Below the pieces are notes generated by a model. That model had not been told where the DNA came from, searched no databases, and saw nothing but the letters and a program-made list of their open reading frames with translations. The position numbers and the translations under genes are program-made. A stretch of DNA of 64,000 nt from assembly GCA_038049695.1 (NCBI GenBank), contig CP142453.1:513501-577500 (forward strand), read 5' to 3'. Source of the stretch: Cinnamomum chago (taxonomy: Eukaryota > Streptophyta > Magnoliopsida > Laurales > Lauraceae). Positions 11,996-22,458 of the stretch are shown here, piece after piece; the stretch's first letter is position 1; each line of letters starts with the position of its first letter.

Positions 11996-13936
11996 ATGAT
12001 GCAAAACCAAGTAGAGAACAAGCTTTCTTTATTTCATGGAGAAGACGACATGGGACTGGTTCTCTCTGCTGATGCTAAGCCCAGGCTAAAATGGACTCCA
12101 GAGCTTCATCAACGCTTTGTCGATGCTGTTTCTAAGCTCGGAGGCATACAGAGTAACTAGATAGAAGCCTTACCCACAATTCTTGTGCTAGCCATGCTAG
12201 CTCCTTGTAAACATTCTAACTTCTTCGCTGTGATGTGGTTTTTCTTTCTGTGATCCTTTTTATTAATCTTTTGACAGAAGCAACACCTAAAACAGTGATG
12301 AAAGTGATGGGAGTCCCTAAACTGACTCTGTTCCACCTCAAGAGTCATTTGCAGGTTAGTGATCTGTTTCAGCAGAATCTTTTTTTTTTTTTTGTTTTCA
12401 GAACCCAAAATACACCAGATGATTGTATAAAGTCTCAATATATTGATGTTCTTTTGTCGCAGAAATATAGGCTCAAAAACCAACAATCAGGAACATGTAG
12501 TGACAACAAAGAAGGTGAGATTGTCGATACATTCCGACGTACCATGATTTACAAGCAGTTGGAATATATAGTTTGTCATCATGATGGAAGGATGGATGGC
12601 TGTCCATTTTGCATTGCATTGTGTTTGTGCCCCAACAGAAATCATGAGAGTCTAAGGTGGGTAGGGTTCTTCCTACTTCATATCATTGCCACTATTGATG
12701 TGGAGGAGCACCAATCTGGGCAAGATGAATCAGAGAAGCATTATCCCACCGAATGCGATTTCTGATCTTTGTGACAAAAGAAACGCACAGAGGGGGTGGT
12801 CACCTGTCACCATCCATCCTCCCAAAATATTCAAACCCATTCACGTTTGAGACACTGAAATGTAATCTGTGATCCGTCTGACTACTGCTCATCAATGGGA
12901 TTCTACAGCAGACTGTGCAGTGGCAGCGCTGGGAGACACTGAAATTAGAGGTGTTCACGTCCATGGCGAAAACTTTGAGAAAAACCATATCCAGATTAAT
13001 GAGTAAGAGATGAGCATTCATATCTTTTTTCAGTGAACTGTAACAGGTGTATGTATAGTGTTCAGCAAAACAGTTTTTGTTGATTTCGAATTCTGCTTCT
13101 TAGAAGCTTGCAGATTGCTAAAGCGCTGCAGAGGCAGTTGGAGGTGCAGCAGAGTTTGCATGAACAGATTGAGGTAAGATCTAATGGCAGGTTCGATTGC
13201 GTAACAATTAATAGCTTTCGATATTCATCTGAAATGATGCTCCTTCCTTGTTTTGCTCTTAATTTAGGTGCAGAGACGCTTGCAGCTCCGAATTGAAGCG
13301 CAAGGAAAATATTTGCAGTCAGTATTGAAGAAAGCACAGGAAATGCTTGCTGGGTGTAACATTTCTTCTCTAGGACTTGAAGCTGCAAAAGAAGAACTCT
13401 CCGAATTGGTCTCTTTGGCGAATGCCAATAGCCCCAGTGGCCCCAGTTCTTCGCTTTCTGAATTAACAGAAATGTCGGACTTACAAATGCAGAAACAGGG
13501 GACAAGACCGGCAGGAAATTGCTTTCTACCTCACCAACCTCAGCTTACAGATTCCTCAATGGATAGCTGTTTAACATCTTCAGAAAGCTCAGAAAGAAAA
13601 GATGAAAAACTGCAGAGCTCACATGTTAATTCAACATATGACGCTGAGAGGAGTGGAGCTTGTGCTCTTAAACCTATAGAAATCAACTCAAATAACAACA
13701 ATCTAAGCAAGATCCATTTGAGCAATAGGCCCTCTGGGGGTAAAAGAACTCGCAGAAGCGACTCCTCGGATGACACTGGCACTGAGAAGCAAATTTCCGA
13801 GCCTCTCCCTCATCAAGAAAATTTTGATAATCACTTGAAAAGGCTTAGACTTTCTGGGGATATTGATTTAAACAGCCAGTATCAAAGCGAGATGGATGTG
13901 GGTGGGCAAAAACTGGACCTGAATTGCTGGATTTGA
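11996..13936 (+). CDS. MYB-CC (GARP) transcription factor, PHL8/PHR1-like
   Basis: This encodes a nuclear MYB-CC DNA-binding protein of the PHR1/PHL family, known for binding P1BS-like sites in phosphate responses. Clear exons: 11996-12152 (MYB half, AKPRLKWTPELHQRF), 12278-12354 (KATPKTVMKVMG to KSHLQ), 12463-12514 (KYRLKNQQSG), 13104-13173 and 13268-13936. The last two carry the coiled-coil/LHEQIE motif (LQIAKALQRQ to HEQIEVQRRLQLRIEAQGKY) and end LDLNCWI. All have GT-AG borders. The phase gap between 12514 and 13104 is closed exactly by 12909-12950 plus a 13 nt exon 13034-13046; these two are tentative. The total would be 1,080 nt or 359 aa, normal for the family. I chose the ATG at 11996 because the frame upstream has only a TTG before its stop. 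SDNKEG and the coiled-coil style are closest to PHL8-type members as I remember them; the exact subfamily is inference. Confidence 0.85.
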
Positions 13937-15227
13937 GGGGCTTTAATTAGTTCCTCCAGCGTCTGGATTCTGGGCAATCATCTTCTGATGACACAACAGG
14001 TGGCATTGGGCTTTGGATTCTATGGACTTACTTGTCTGAAACTGTTGGTGTTCATATTGTTATATATGGATAAAAGTACTCTGAAAGTTAAAGAAGGAAT
14101 ACATAATTAGCAAAGAAGAATGAAGTTTCCTATTTCACTGTACTTGATTAGAACATGCATTAATTTATAACAATCCTGCTATCTTGCTGCTTTTTTTTAG
14201 AAGGAGAAAAAAAAATAGAGTATCTGACTTGCACCTGCTCATGTACCCAGAAACATGAAGTGTTCTGTTAGTGTTATACTCTGTGAAGCACAAGACACCA
14301 TGGGAGACAAACAAAAGAAAAACCCAAAACCATCTATAGATGGTTTTGACCCTGAAGGGGAAAATTATTTTTAACTGTCAATTAATCAAGGATGAGGCGG
14401 CAACTTTTGCTCTATCCAAGTCCTTTTCAGTACGAAGTACATGGATTAACCACCAATAGAACCAAAACCATCTGGTTTTCTTATGCTCAATGTATATTAA
14501 CCACAGATTATGTGGGTATAGATGTTTTCTTGCACCATTGTTTATTTGTTGCCATAGCAGCAGCCCAAGTTCATCAATGCCATCCGCTGACAGTTGATGA
14601 TCGCTTAAGATGTAGGATATGTTGAACCATAGTTTCAAAAGCCAAACTAATCAGGTGATCCAAAGCCATCAATTGCAAGGAAAATTAGTACTCAGTCAAC
14701 ATCATGATCAATGTGATTCTTGGGTGGGTCCCATGACAGGATGGTTAGGATAAGCATGAACATATACTATGTACCACTGATGTCACAAGGGATTGGCTCA
14801 GATTCCATGATTGCTATGTTTAAAAAATCTTTACATTATTTGAAAAAACGAAAAATTAAAATTGTTAATTGCTGGGCCAACTTTGTCTTAAGAGTTGGAC
14901 TTGGACATACTTTCTCAGTAAGGTGTCGTATTATATTATATTAAGCTAAAGGGTTTTTGAAGTGGTTTTGACCTAGATTTTTAACTCCTCACTTCTAATA
15001 TGTAACCACTTTCCACTTTCAACATATAACAACATATTTCCTCTACTTCATATAACACCTCTTCTTCGCACTTTTCACTTTTATGCAAAAACTTCATTTC
15101 TATTCCTATCATAAATAACCACCAAATCATTGTCAAGAATATTTAATGATTGATTTTGTGTAATTTGAGTTTTTCTTAATAAATCAATAAATATATTTTT
15201 TAGTTGCACGGGTTGTTGTACTAGTAC
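13937..15227. other. 3' flank of the MYB-CC gene and intergenic DNA
   Basis: The first few hundred bases should contain the 3' UTR. No canonical AATAAA stands out close to the stop. The rest shows nothing I can assign. Confidence 0.45.
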
Positions 15228-18200
15228 TGTGAGGCCCCACCCCTTGTGGGCCCTCAATTAGAATTTGAATACTATTTAATAATATATATTAGCTAATTAT
15301 ATTAATTAGGGGTTCGTAAGATTAGTATATTTTCATAAGTTTTAGTTAGATTAGCTTAGTTGAGTTAGTAGGGAGTCTTTTACAATTTTAGGGTTAGTAG
15401 TGAGTGGAAGCATTGCTAGGAATTAGTATGTTCTATAGGGGGGTGTCTGTAAAATTCTATTCTATAACCTTCCCACCTAATGACCTAAAAGCCCTCTACC
15501 CTAACCCTAATCCCATACAACCCCAAAGGGCATTTCAGTCCTTAGCCAACCCTCAAACCTTATAAATCCAGCACTATTCCCAATGTAACCTAGCTACTAT
15601 TCACTCTCTTCCATTTCCCTCTTCTTCCTCTCTCTCATTTCTCCCCTAGAGCTGAGCCTTGAGCTGTTCTTGTGCTGGAAAAGAGCTAGGAGCTGTGGTT
15701 TCCTTCTTGGATTTGGTTTTCTCCTCTTTCTCTCTACAAACCTTCTATTCCAAATAAGGCAAGATACAATATACTGATTTAACATAGAATATGTGTTTTC
15801 TGTTTTTCTTGATTCTACATTTTTCAATTCAGTCAATAACTTGTGCTAGATTTACCTTGAGCTAAGTTTTCATGGATGGTTGGCATTGATGGATGGGTTT
15901 CATCCCATTTTGAAGATCAATGGGCCTATTTGGTGTTGGATGATGGGGCATTGTAGTCTTGTTATGTTTTTCATTGATTTGGTGATGTTTGGGAGTGATT
16001 GGAGGTGTTTTGGTAGAAAAATGGGTTGAAAAGGAGAAAACCCTGAAAACTAGGTTTCCCCAGTTCTGCGTGTGCCCGATCGACCGACCCGCAGCCAGGT
16101 CGACCGAGCACACTGCAAACTGGGAAAATCCAGCTCTCAGTTAAAATTCCTGCAGAACTGAGATTTTCAGTGTACCCGGTCGACCGGGCCTTGCCCAGGT
16201 CGACCGAGCACACTGGTTTCTGCAGAAAACAACTGAGAGTTGGATTTCCATCAAACCCAGACATCCTGAGTGCCAAGTCGACCGAGCCTTGCTCCAGGTC
16301 GACCGAGCACACAAGATTTGTAGGGAAAAGTGTCTGAAAGCTGAGACATCCCTTTTTCCAGGGTTTTTGGTGTATGCGGTCGACCGCCCAGGCCAGGAGG
16401 TCGATCGGACACACAGGAGATTTCCTGGAAATAGACTAAGGCTTCAAGGGCTGACCCAAATTTCCTAGTGCACTCGGTCGACCGACCTGCAGCCAGGTCG
16501 ACCGAGCACACTGCACACTGGGTCGACCTGGGGGTCAACCCCCAGTATGCCCGGTCGACCGAGCCTTGGCCAGGTCGACCGAGCACACTGGGATCAGTGA
16601 CTTTCCAGTTTTCAAAAGTTTGGAGTTGTGATTATCTATGGGGCCCATTGACCATCCAAATGGACATCTGTTGATGTGCCAAGTCCGAGTCAACGGTGTG
16701 GCTCAACCTTGACTCGTGGGGACCACTAAGTAGGGTTTTGGTTGTTTAATCTTAGATGATTCGATCCATAAACGTTGTCAATGATGCCCGTAACATCAAG
16801 AGCACCAAACACAGTATCCCTTGGCATCTGAGACTTCATTTAGGGATCAAATTACCTGAGATGGGCCTGGACCTAAATGTGGTCCATTACCTAGGATTGG
16901 ACTGTTGATATTTTCCTTGTTGATTCTCTTACTGAAGTTCATATTTCACATTTATTATTTCTGTCACTCTTATATCTTTAGTGTAGTTGTTAACTGCTAA
17001 TTAAATGAAAATGGATGACCTGAACTTAGGATATCTTGGAGGTGACCCAATAGTATGATTTGGAGAACACTGACCCGTGTCTGTGACTAGGCGGGCCCTT
17101 TTGGGCCTAAGTATAGATATGTGAACTCTTAGATTGGAGAGGTGGTTTATATTAGGATTATAACTCCTGATGAAGGAGAATGAGTTGACTTTCAGTAGAA
17201 ATGGATTGATACCTCGTTTGGACTGTTTTAGACCAGGCCATGTGTTTGATGAGCCTTGGTATGGATCCAACGAGTGGGCTTGGACTTGGATTATAATCCA
17301 TGGACTGATTTGTTATATGAACCTCTTAGAGACTTGGTTATGACCTTGTTCACGCAATGCAAAGCTTAGACAGGCACAGACCCTTAGAGTTTTCTTGAGT
17401 CGGCATAGACATTCACTCGGTTGATTTTAGCTCAGCCTGTGGACTGATCATCCCCGGTAGGAGCTATTATGAGTGTTGAGGAGCTATCACGATGAGTTGT
17501 GTTTTAGACGGACAGTGTGATGCAGGGTCCGGTCTTTGAGTGATGAGACTGATGAGTGATTGCGGGGTTAGTAATCCCGGGCCGCGGCATAATATCCCGC
17601 GGTATCCAGCTCGTGTGAATGTGCCATATTGTAGTATATTAGATGGTGTATCTTTATCCTGATTCTATATGATTATTTGCTCAACTGCCTAGATTCATTT
17701 ATCTTGGCATTCTTTAATTTATATACATGTCTCTACTCTTTTGATATATATATCCTATGTTACTTGTATACTGTGACTTGTCAGATCTAAAGATCTGGCC
17801 CATCTTTGGTGCTTAGGCCTTGACCCAGAGTATGCGGAGGACGCGCTCGTAAAGGCGCCTGTCGCCGGAGACTACGTTTGGGGCCCGGCCGACCCCGATG
17901 TCGAATCGGAGGGTGGAGAGTCGTTACCAGGGCTTTGAGCGCTATCTTTATTTGGGATTTTGAGCGAAATTTTGTAGTGAGAGTTGGGTAGAAATCAAAG
18001 ATGTAATTAACTTTTAGTTCTTGACAATTAACACCTTTCAAACTAGACTATTGTTCTGCTCTCATTTAATATATATGATACCTATTGCTTCCGCTTTAAT
18101 TGTTATGCTTCCGCAATTTAACCATTGATAGTATATTGTTCAAAAGTTCTAAATTGGAGCTCACTGCGGACCTACGATTTTGGAAGTTCTCGGATTTTCC

Positions 18201-18266
18201 GGGAAGTAGCGCGCCAACTTCGGGTATTCCGACGACTTTCTCGGTATCCGAAATTGGGGCGTTACA
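15228..18266. mobile_element. Solo LTR, about 3 kb, Ty3/gypsy-like
   Basis: The element starts TGTGAGGCCCCACCCC and ends GGGGCGTTACA, so it has TG...CA termini. It is flanked by AGTAC (15223-15227) and AGTAT (18267-18271), a 5 bp target duplication with one change. It has no gag or pol frame and no second LTR, so the simplest reading is a solo LTR left by LTR-LTR recombination. The TGTSA(C/G)G...GTTACA style and great length recall large LTRs of plant gypsy elements. It carries the GTCGACC array described separately. Confidence 0.65.
16073..16592. repeat. Six-unit GTCGACC array inside the LTR
   Basis: Six units spaced 78-101 bp each carry a pair of GGTCGACC-type palindromes about 20-25 bp apart, the second usually in the form AGGTCGACCGAGCACACTG. 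Pairs lie near 16076-16112, 16175-16214, 16271-16315, 16373-16415, 16471-16513 and 16549-16591. The CpG-rich palindromes stand out from the AT-rich surroundings. Units have diverged by substitutions (for example GTCGATC at about 16,400). Confidence 0.8.
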
Positions 18267-19853
18267 AGTATACTATTACTACACTATTATTGCAAAGGTG
18301 ACCATTCCAATCATCACCTACCCGAGGATGATATCGGCCATTGAATTAAAAGAAGTAAGAGTTTTTTGTATATACCCCACTAGGGTTTATAGAATTTGTA
18401 AATAGGCCCCCGTTGTTTCAGTATTTGCATATACCCCCTCTTTTCTCATTTTAATACCTTTCATGTCCCCAAAAGCACTAGTCATAATGATAATAGGTGA
18501 CTACCAAAAGATTTGTGTTGATTTTTTTAATGAAAATAACAACTTTGCCCTTAGATTCATTGAACAAAGATAAATTTGTCATTATTTTTAAAAAATCATT
18601 ATTTTATCCCACGTCTCAATCTTCTCTCTCAAATTCTCCCATGTACATAAAGCCTAATCATGGATTTCAAACTCTCATCAATCTAATAAGGAATTGTGCA
18701 TGGTTTAGGTCAATTATAACCAGTCATAAAAACAAGTGTTGATTGTCATTATGATAGATTTAGAAAGCGACAATATCGTCACCCAATAAAAGTACTAAAA
18801 ATTGGCGGGAGGCCCTTTACTGTTACAAAGGACCTATGAGGGTCTTTTTTGGTGCACCATACATCTAAGGAGATTTTCTAGTAATTTTCTCTATTATATT
18901 TGTATGAAATAATTTATCAAATGTAGCCATTTAATTCCATATTTTTGTTTGGTGTTTTGTAGGTGGACTGACTTGTAAAGAGTATTCAAGAGGAGTTGGG
19001 AATTAATTGCACATAGGTTGGAGTTAAATATGTTGTAAGGATGTGGGTAATGGATATAAACGGGGAACTTCAATGTAAATAAGTTGTTGTATCTTTTTTA
19101 TTAAATGGAGGAAAGATGCTTTTAAACAGTTACTCATTTTTTGTTGTAGGATCTGCAATGATGTAGATGGAGGATTCTATACTTTTATGTTTTTAATGTT
19201 TGCATTTGCGATGTTACCAATGTTTGGATGGAGGATGTGCATCGAGGATGTTGTAAATGGATGATTTTTATAATGTTGACATTTGTTGTAGGAGGGACTT
19301 ACTAATGTTTGCATGGAGGGTGTAAATGGAAGATGAGAAGATGTTGCAAATAAATAAATTTTTTTATAATATTTGCATTTCTTGTTAGAGAAATTGACGT
19401 AGGTTTGCATGGAAGATGTAAAATGATTTTTATAACATTTGCATTTGTTACGCACAATTACATGACCACGTAATTGTAGAATCAATTCTATTGAGCGACA
19501 ATATCGTTGCTAGACAACAAGAGCAATTAGTTACAAACATTAAAGTGCGCAACGATCTCGTAGCTTGACAAAGATGATTACATCCTACAAAAAATACGGT
19601 GACGATATCATCAACTGACAGGAACATTTGCTCATATATAATGTTTGTCGAGCGGTGATAATATTGCTCCGGTTTTGTTACATCCTACAAAAAAAATATG
19701 ATGACGATATCATTGACTGAAAGAAACATTTGCTCATATATAATTTTTGTTGAGCGACGGTATTATTGCTCCGATTTTGTTACGTAAAAGCTATTGGAGC
19801 TTTTTTTGGTATAGTAGACATCTTAAGGTGATCTTTCCAGTAATTTTCTTTAA
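18267..19853. repeat. Repeat-rich tract with direct repeats
   Basis: No gene is seen. Two copies of a segment of about 58 bp (about 18,838-18,896 and about 19,794-19,852, both ending in AGTAATTTTCT) flank the tract. Inside, a unit of about 90 bp with GACGATATCAT, ACATTTGCTCATATATAAT and TATTGCTCCG occurs twice (about 19,586-19,680 and 19,678-19,790). This looks like a decayed transposable element, but I could not define termini. Confidence 0.45.
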
Positions 19854-20274
19854 GGGCATGTTTGTGTAACCCATTTATGCAGAAAATGTATTATTTTTCT
19901 ATGAAAACTGTTTTTTCATGCATTTGGTGTGGTAGTTTTCTGTGAAAATACTTTTTCATTGCATCAATATTTTCCTTAAATAGCCTGAAAATAAAGTTCC
20001 GAGGGGGGGGGGGGGGTAGGGGTATGGCAAGTCCATTTTTACAGAAAACTTCTCCCCTCTTTATGACTTCCTCACCCCCCCCCCCCCCCCCTCTTTAATA
20101 CTAATTTTCAATGAGGAATCCGCAGCCACACCAAACAACATTAGCAAAAAAATTTGAATCAAACATGAATTTCAAACTTTCACATAAAATCTTTTTTGAG
20201 GTATTAAGAAATCATAGACTTTGATGATGTGGCAATTTCATTTTTCATAAAAAATTGTCATTACACACGTGACC
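19854..20274. mobile_element. MITE, PIF/Harbinger-like, with internal G-run and C-run
   Basis: The left end GGGCATGTTTGTGTAA pairs with the right end, read on the minus strand, GGTCACGTGTGTAATG; similarity continues inward to a GAAAATG/GAAAAATG block. TAA lies outside both ends (19851-19853 and 20275-20277), the target size of PIF/Harbinger elements. The 421 bp element has no coding capacity. Near its middle a run of 14 G (20003-20016) and a run of 17 C (20075-20091) face each other, able to form a strong hairpin. Confidence 0.5.
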
Positions 20275-20399
20275 TAAATAATAATAAAAAAGGGATTTTA
20301 TGGGAAAATTCCCGGTAGGTGGCCGTTGCACGAAAAAGGGCCCCATAGTTCGGGCAACACAAAAGGGGGTCCCTCAGTTCATTTTTTTTCTTTAGAATC

Positions 20400-21083
20400 T
20401 TTGGAGAAGCGACACTAGCGTAGCTCGTATCTAATGGGTTGACACTAGCGACGCTCTCCATCTCTTCCTCCTCCAAGTCCTCCATGGACTTTGATCGCAA
20501 ATCCACACTGCCATTCTCTTCCCTGCATTGTTTCTCCCCATCTCTTCCTCGTCCAAGTCCTCCGTGGACTTTGATCGCAAATCCACACTGCCCTTCTCTT
20601 CCTTGCACTGTTTCTGCATATGACAATACTTCCTCACGATAATTATTGGACTTGGAAATGATTGAATGAAGCTCTTGAGCAGCAGAGATCATGTCACCTC
20701 AAACTGCAAGCACTTGGTGCATGACGCACCAGAATCCATCTCTCTCGACCCTTCCTTTAATTTCTCCACCTATCGAGCACTTCCTCTAGAGCTCTGGAAC
20801 ATTAAAAACACATTTTTAAACGGAATCTTCACACTAGAACAACACTTGATCTTCTTCTTATTCGACGAAACCACATCCTACACTGCTTCTTCCTCATCAT
20901 ATCCCAATTCCTTCCATTTGCACCGAAAACATTCAATCGATTGGGGAATTCGAGATTCTCCACTGCGTTTTTCAGATCCTTCACGGCTTTTCGAATTCCA
21001 GACTCGAACAACAAGATCAAGTCTCTGAAGGTGTTGTAGAAGGATTCGACAGGGTCATGCCCTACCATTATGCCTGAAACCCT
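20400..21083 (-). pseudogene. Degraded protein-coding gene fragment
   Basis: On the minus strand an ATG at about 21,081-21,083 opens a frame beginning MVGHDPVESFYNTFRDLI and continuing through GIRKAVKDLKNAV before stops appear near 20,829. A second coding-like stretch downstream (about 20,692-20,420) contains GSVDLRSKS and EDLEEEEM twice, because an 80 bp segment is duplicated in tandem (20459-20538 and 20539-20618). Since 80 is not a multiple of three the copies are out of frame. The start recalls the N-terminus of a plant mitochondrial carrier group (SAMTL-like), but that is from memory and weak. Stops and frameshifts argue for a relic, unless unseen introns rescue it. Confidence 0.4.
20459..20618. 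repeat. 80 bp tandem duplication
   Basis: Two copies of 80 bp beginning CATCTCTTCCTC and containing GGACTTTGATCGCAAATCCA differ at a handful of positions. It lies in the degraded minus-strand gene and shifts its frame. Confidence 0.8.
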
Positions 21084-21593
21084 AAAAATCAAGATTGAGC
21101 TCAATCAGTTTATCGCAAAACACTAAATAAGAAAAAGAAGCTCTTTGAGAGAGATCTATTGATCCGAGAACAAACACAGGCGTGTGATCGAAACGAAATT
21201 TCTTTCTGAAACAGATTCAGATGCAGATTCTCAAATTAAAAGAGAAGAAGAATCAAACAGGGTTTGACGGATCCGTTTGTATTATTTAATATAGGAGGAA
21301 CTTTTTAGTGCAACGGATATAATCTTTTTAAAAAGAAAAAAAAATGAATTTAAGGCAAAGGGTCCCTTCGGGTGTCCGTATAAAACACTAGTTCCGGCAA
21401 CCCGTATATGAATAAAAATCGGTTTCATTTTTGTTTTCATTGGTAATTGGTTCAGCTCTTGGATTGGCATCTTGATAGATAGATTGATAGAGACAGAGTG
21501 GGGAGGGAGAGAGGGATTTCTCCCTTGTACGTAGGGTTTCAACTTTCTATCACTAGGACCTAGGTTTTTCGAGCTGATTTCTTCGTTTGTCAA

Positions 21594-22420
21594 ATGGGTT
21601 CCTATGGTTCGAATCCAATCGACATGTACGAGATTTACACTCGCTACTGCGGTAAGAAGATTCAGCTTCCTCAATCAATCTATGGGCTTCCTCTTTCTTC
21701 TCTATTTTTTTTTTCCTCAACCAACGATGCCCCCAAGTTATCGCTGATATAGATTTCGATTCATGTTTGGATTTGGGCGAAACCGAATTCTTTCTACTTT
21801 TCGCCTCTTTTTCATTCTTTCATTTTCTCATCGCAATAGTTTTCTTCTTCTTCCTTCCTTCCTCCTCGTTTTTTGAGATGGATGTGGAGAAGAGCTGTTA
21901 TTTAAATATTTATTTATATATTTATTTGGGTTTCCTCTAACAACTAAATCCAAGTTGGGTGGAGCACTTTTTTTTTTTTTTTATCGTGGAGGTAGACATA
22001 TTGATGTACACTTTTATCTCTGCTAAAATGGAACTGATATTTAGGTCAGTTCATTGCATGCATAGCCTTTTGTTACTAATTCACAGCTCAGATTATAGTG
22101 AACCTTAGGGCATGTTTGTGTAATGTGGAGGATTCATGGGTGCCACAGAAAGAGGGAAAAAAAAAAAAGCATCTGATTTTTCTTGGTGCCAGTTGTCCAT
22201 GGTTTGCTGCGGAAGTTTTACCCTGCAAACAGAATTAAGGAAAAATTCACACTGAAATCTTAATCTGCAGAACTCTGAATTCCAGCATTATACAAAGGTG
22301 CTATTAATCTCTTTGAGATGATCTCTTTTTAGAGACTACTTGTATGCATTAATATTACACGAAACTGGTACTTGTTATGGTAATTCTTTTGTTATCTGGC
22401 ATGTTGACATGACGGAAGTT

Positions 22421-22458
<38 letters not shown>

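Noticed and set aside
12601..12765. Coding-like stretch between MYB-CC exons
   Set aside because: Joining it to exon 3 in the required phase gives a stop almost at once; best read as intron.
16251..16586. Minus-strand frames rich in CSVDLAAGRSTE-like repeats
   Set aside because: These are translations of the GTCGACC array in the solo LTR.
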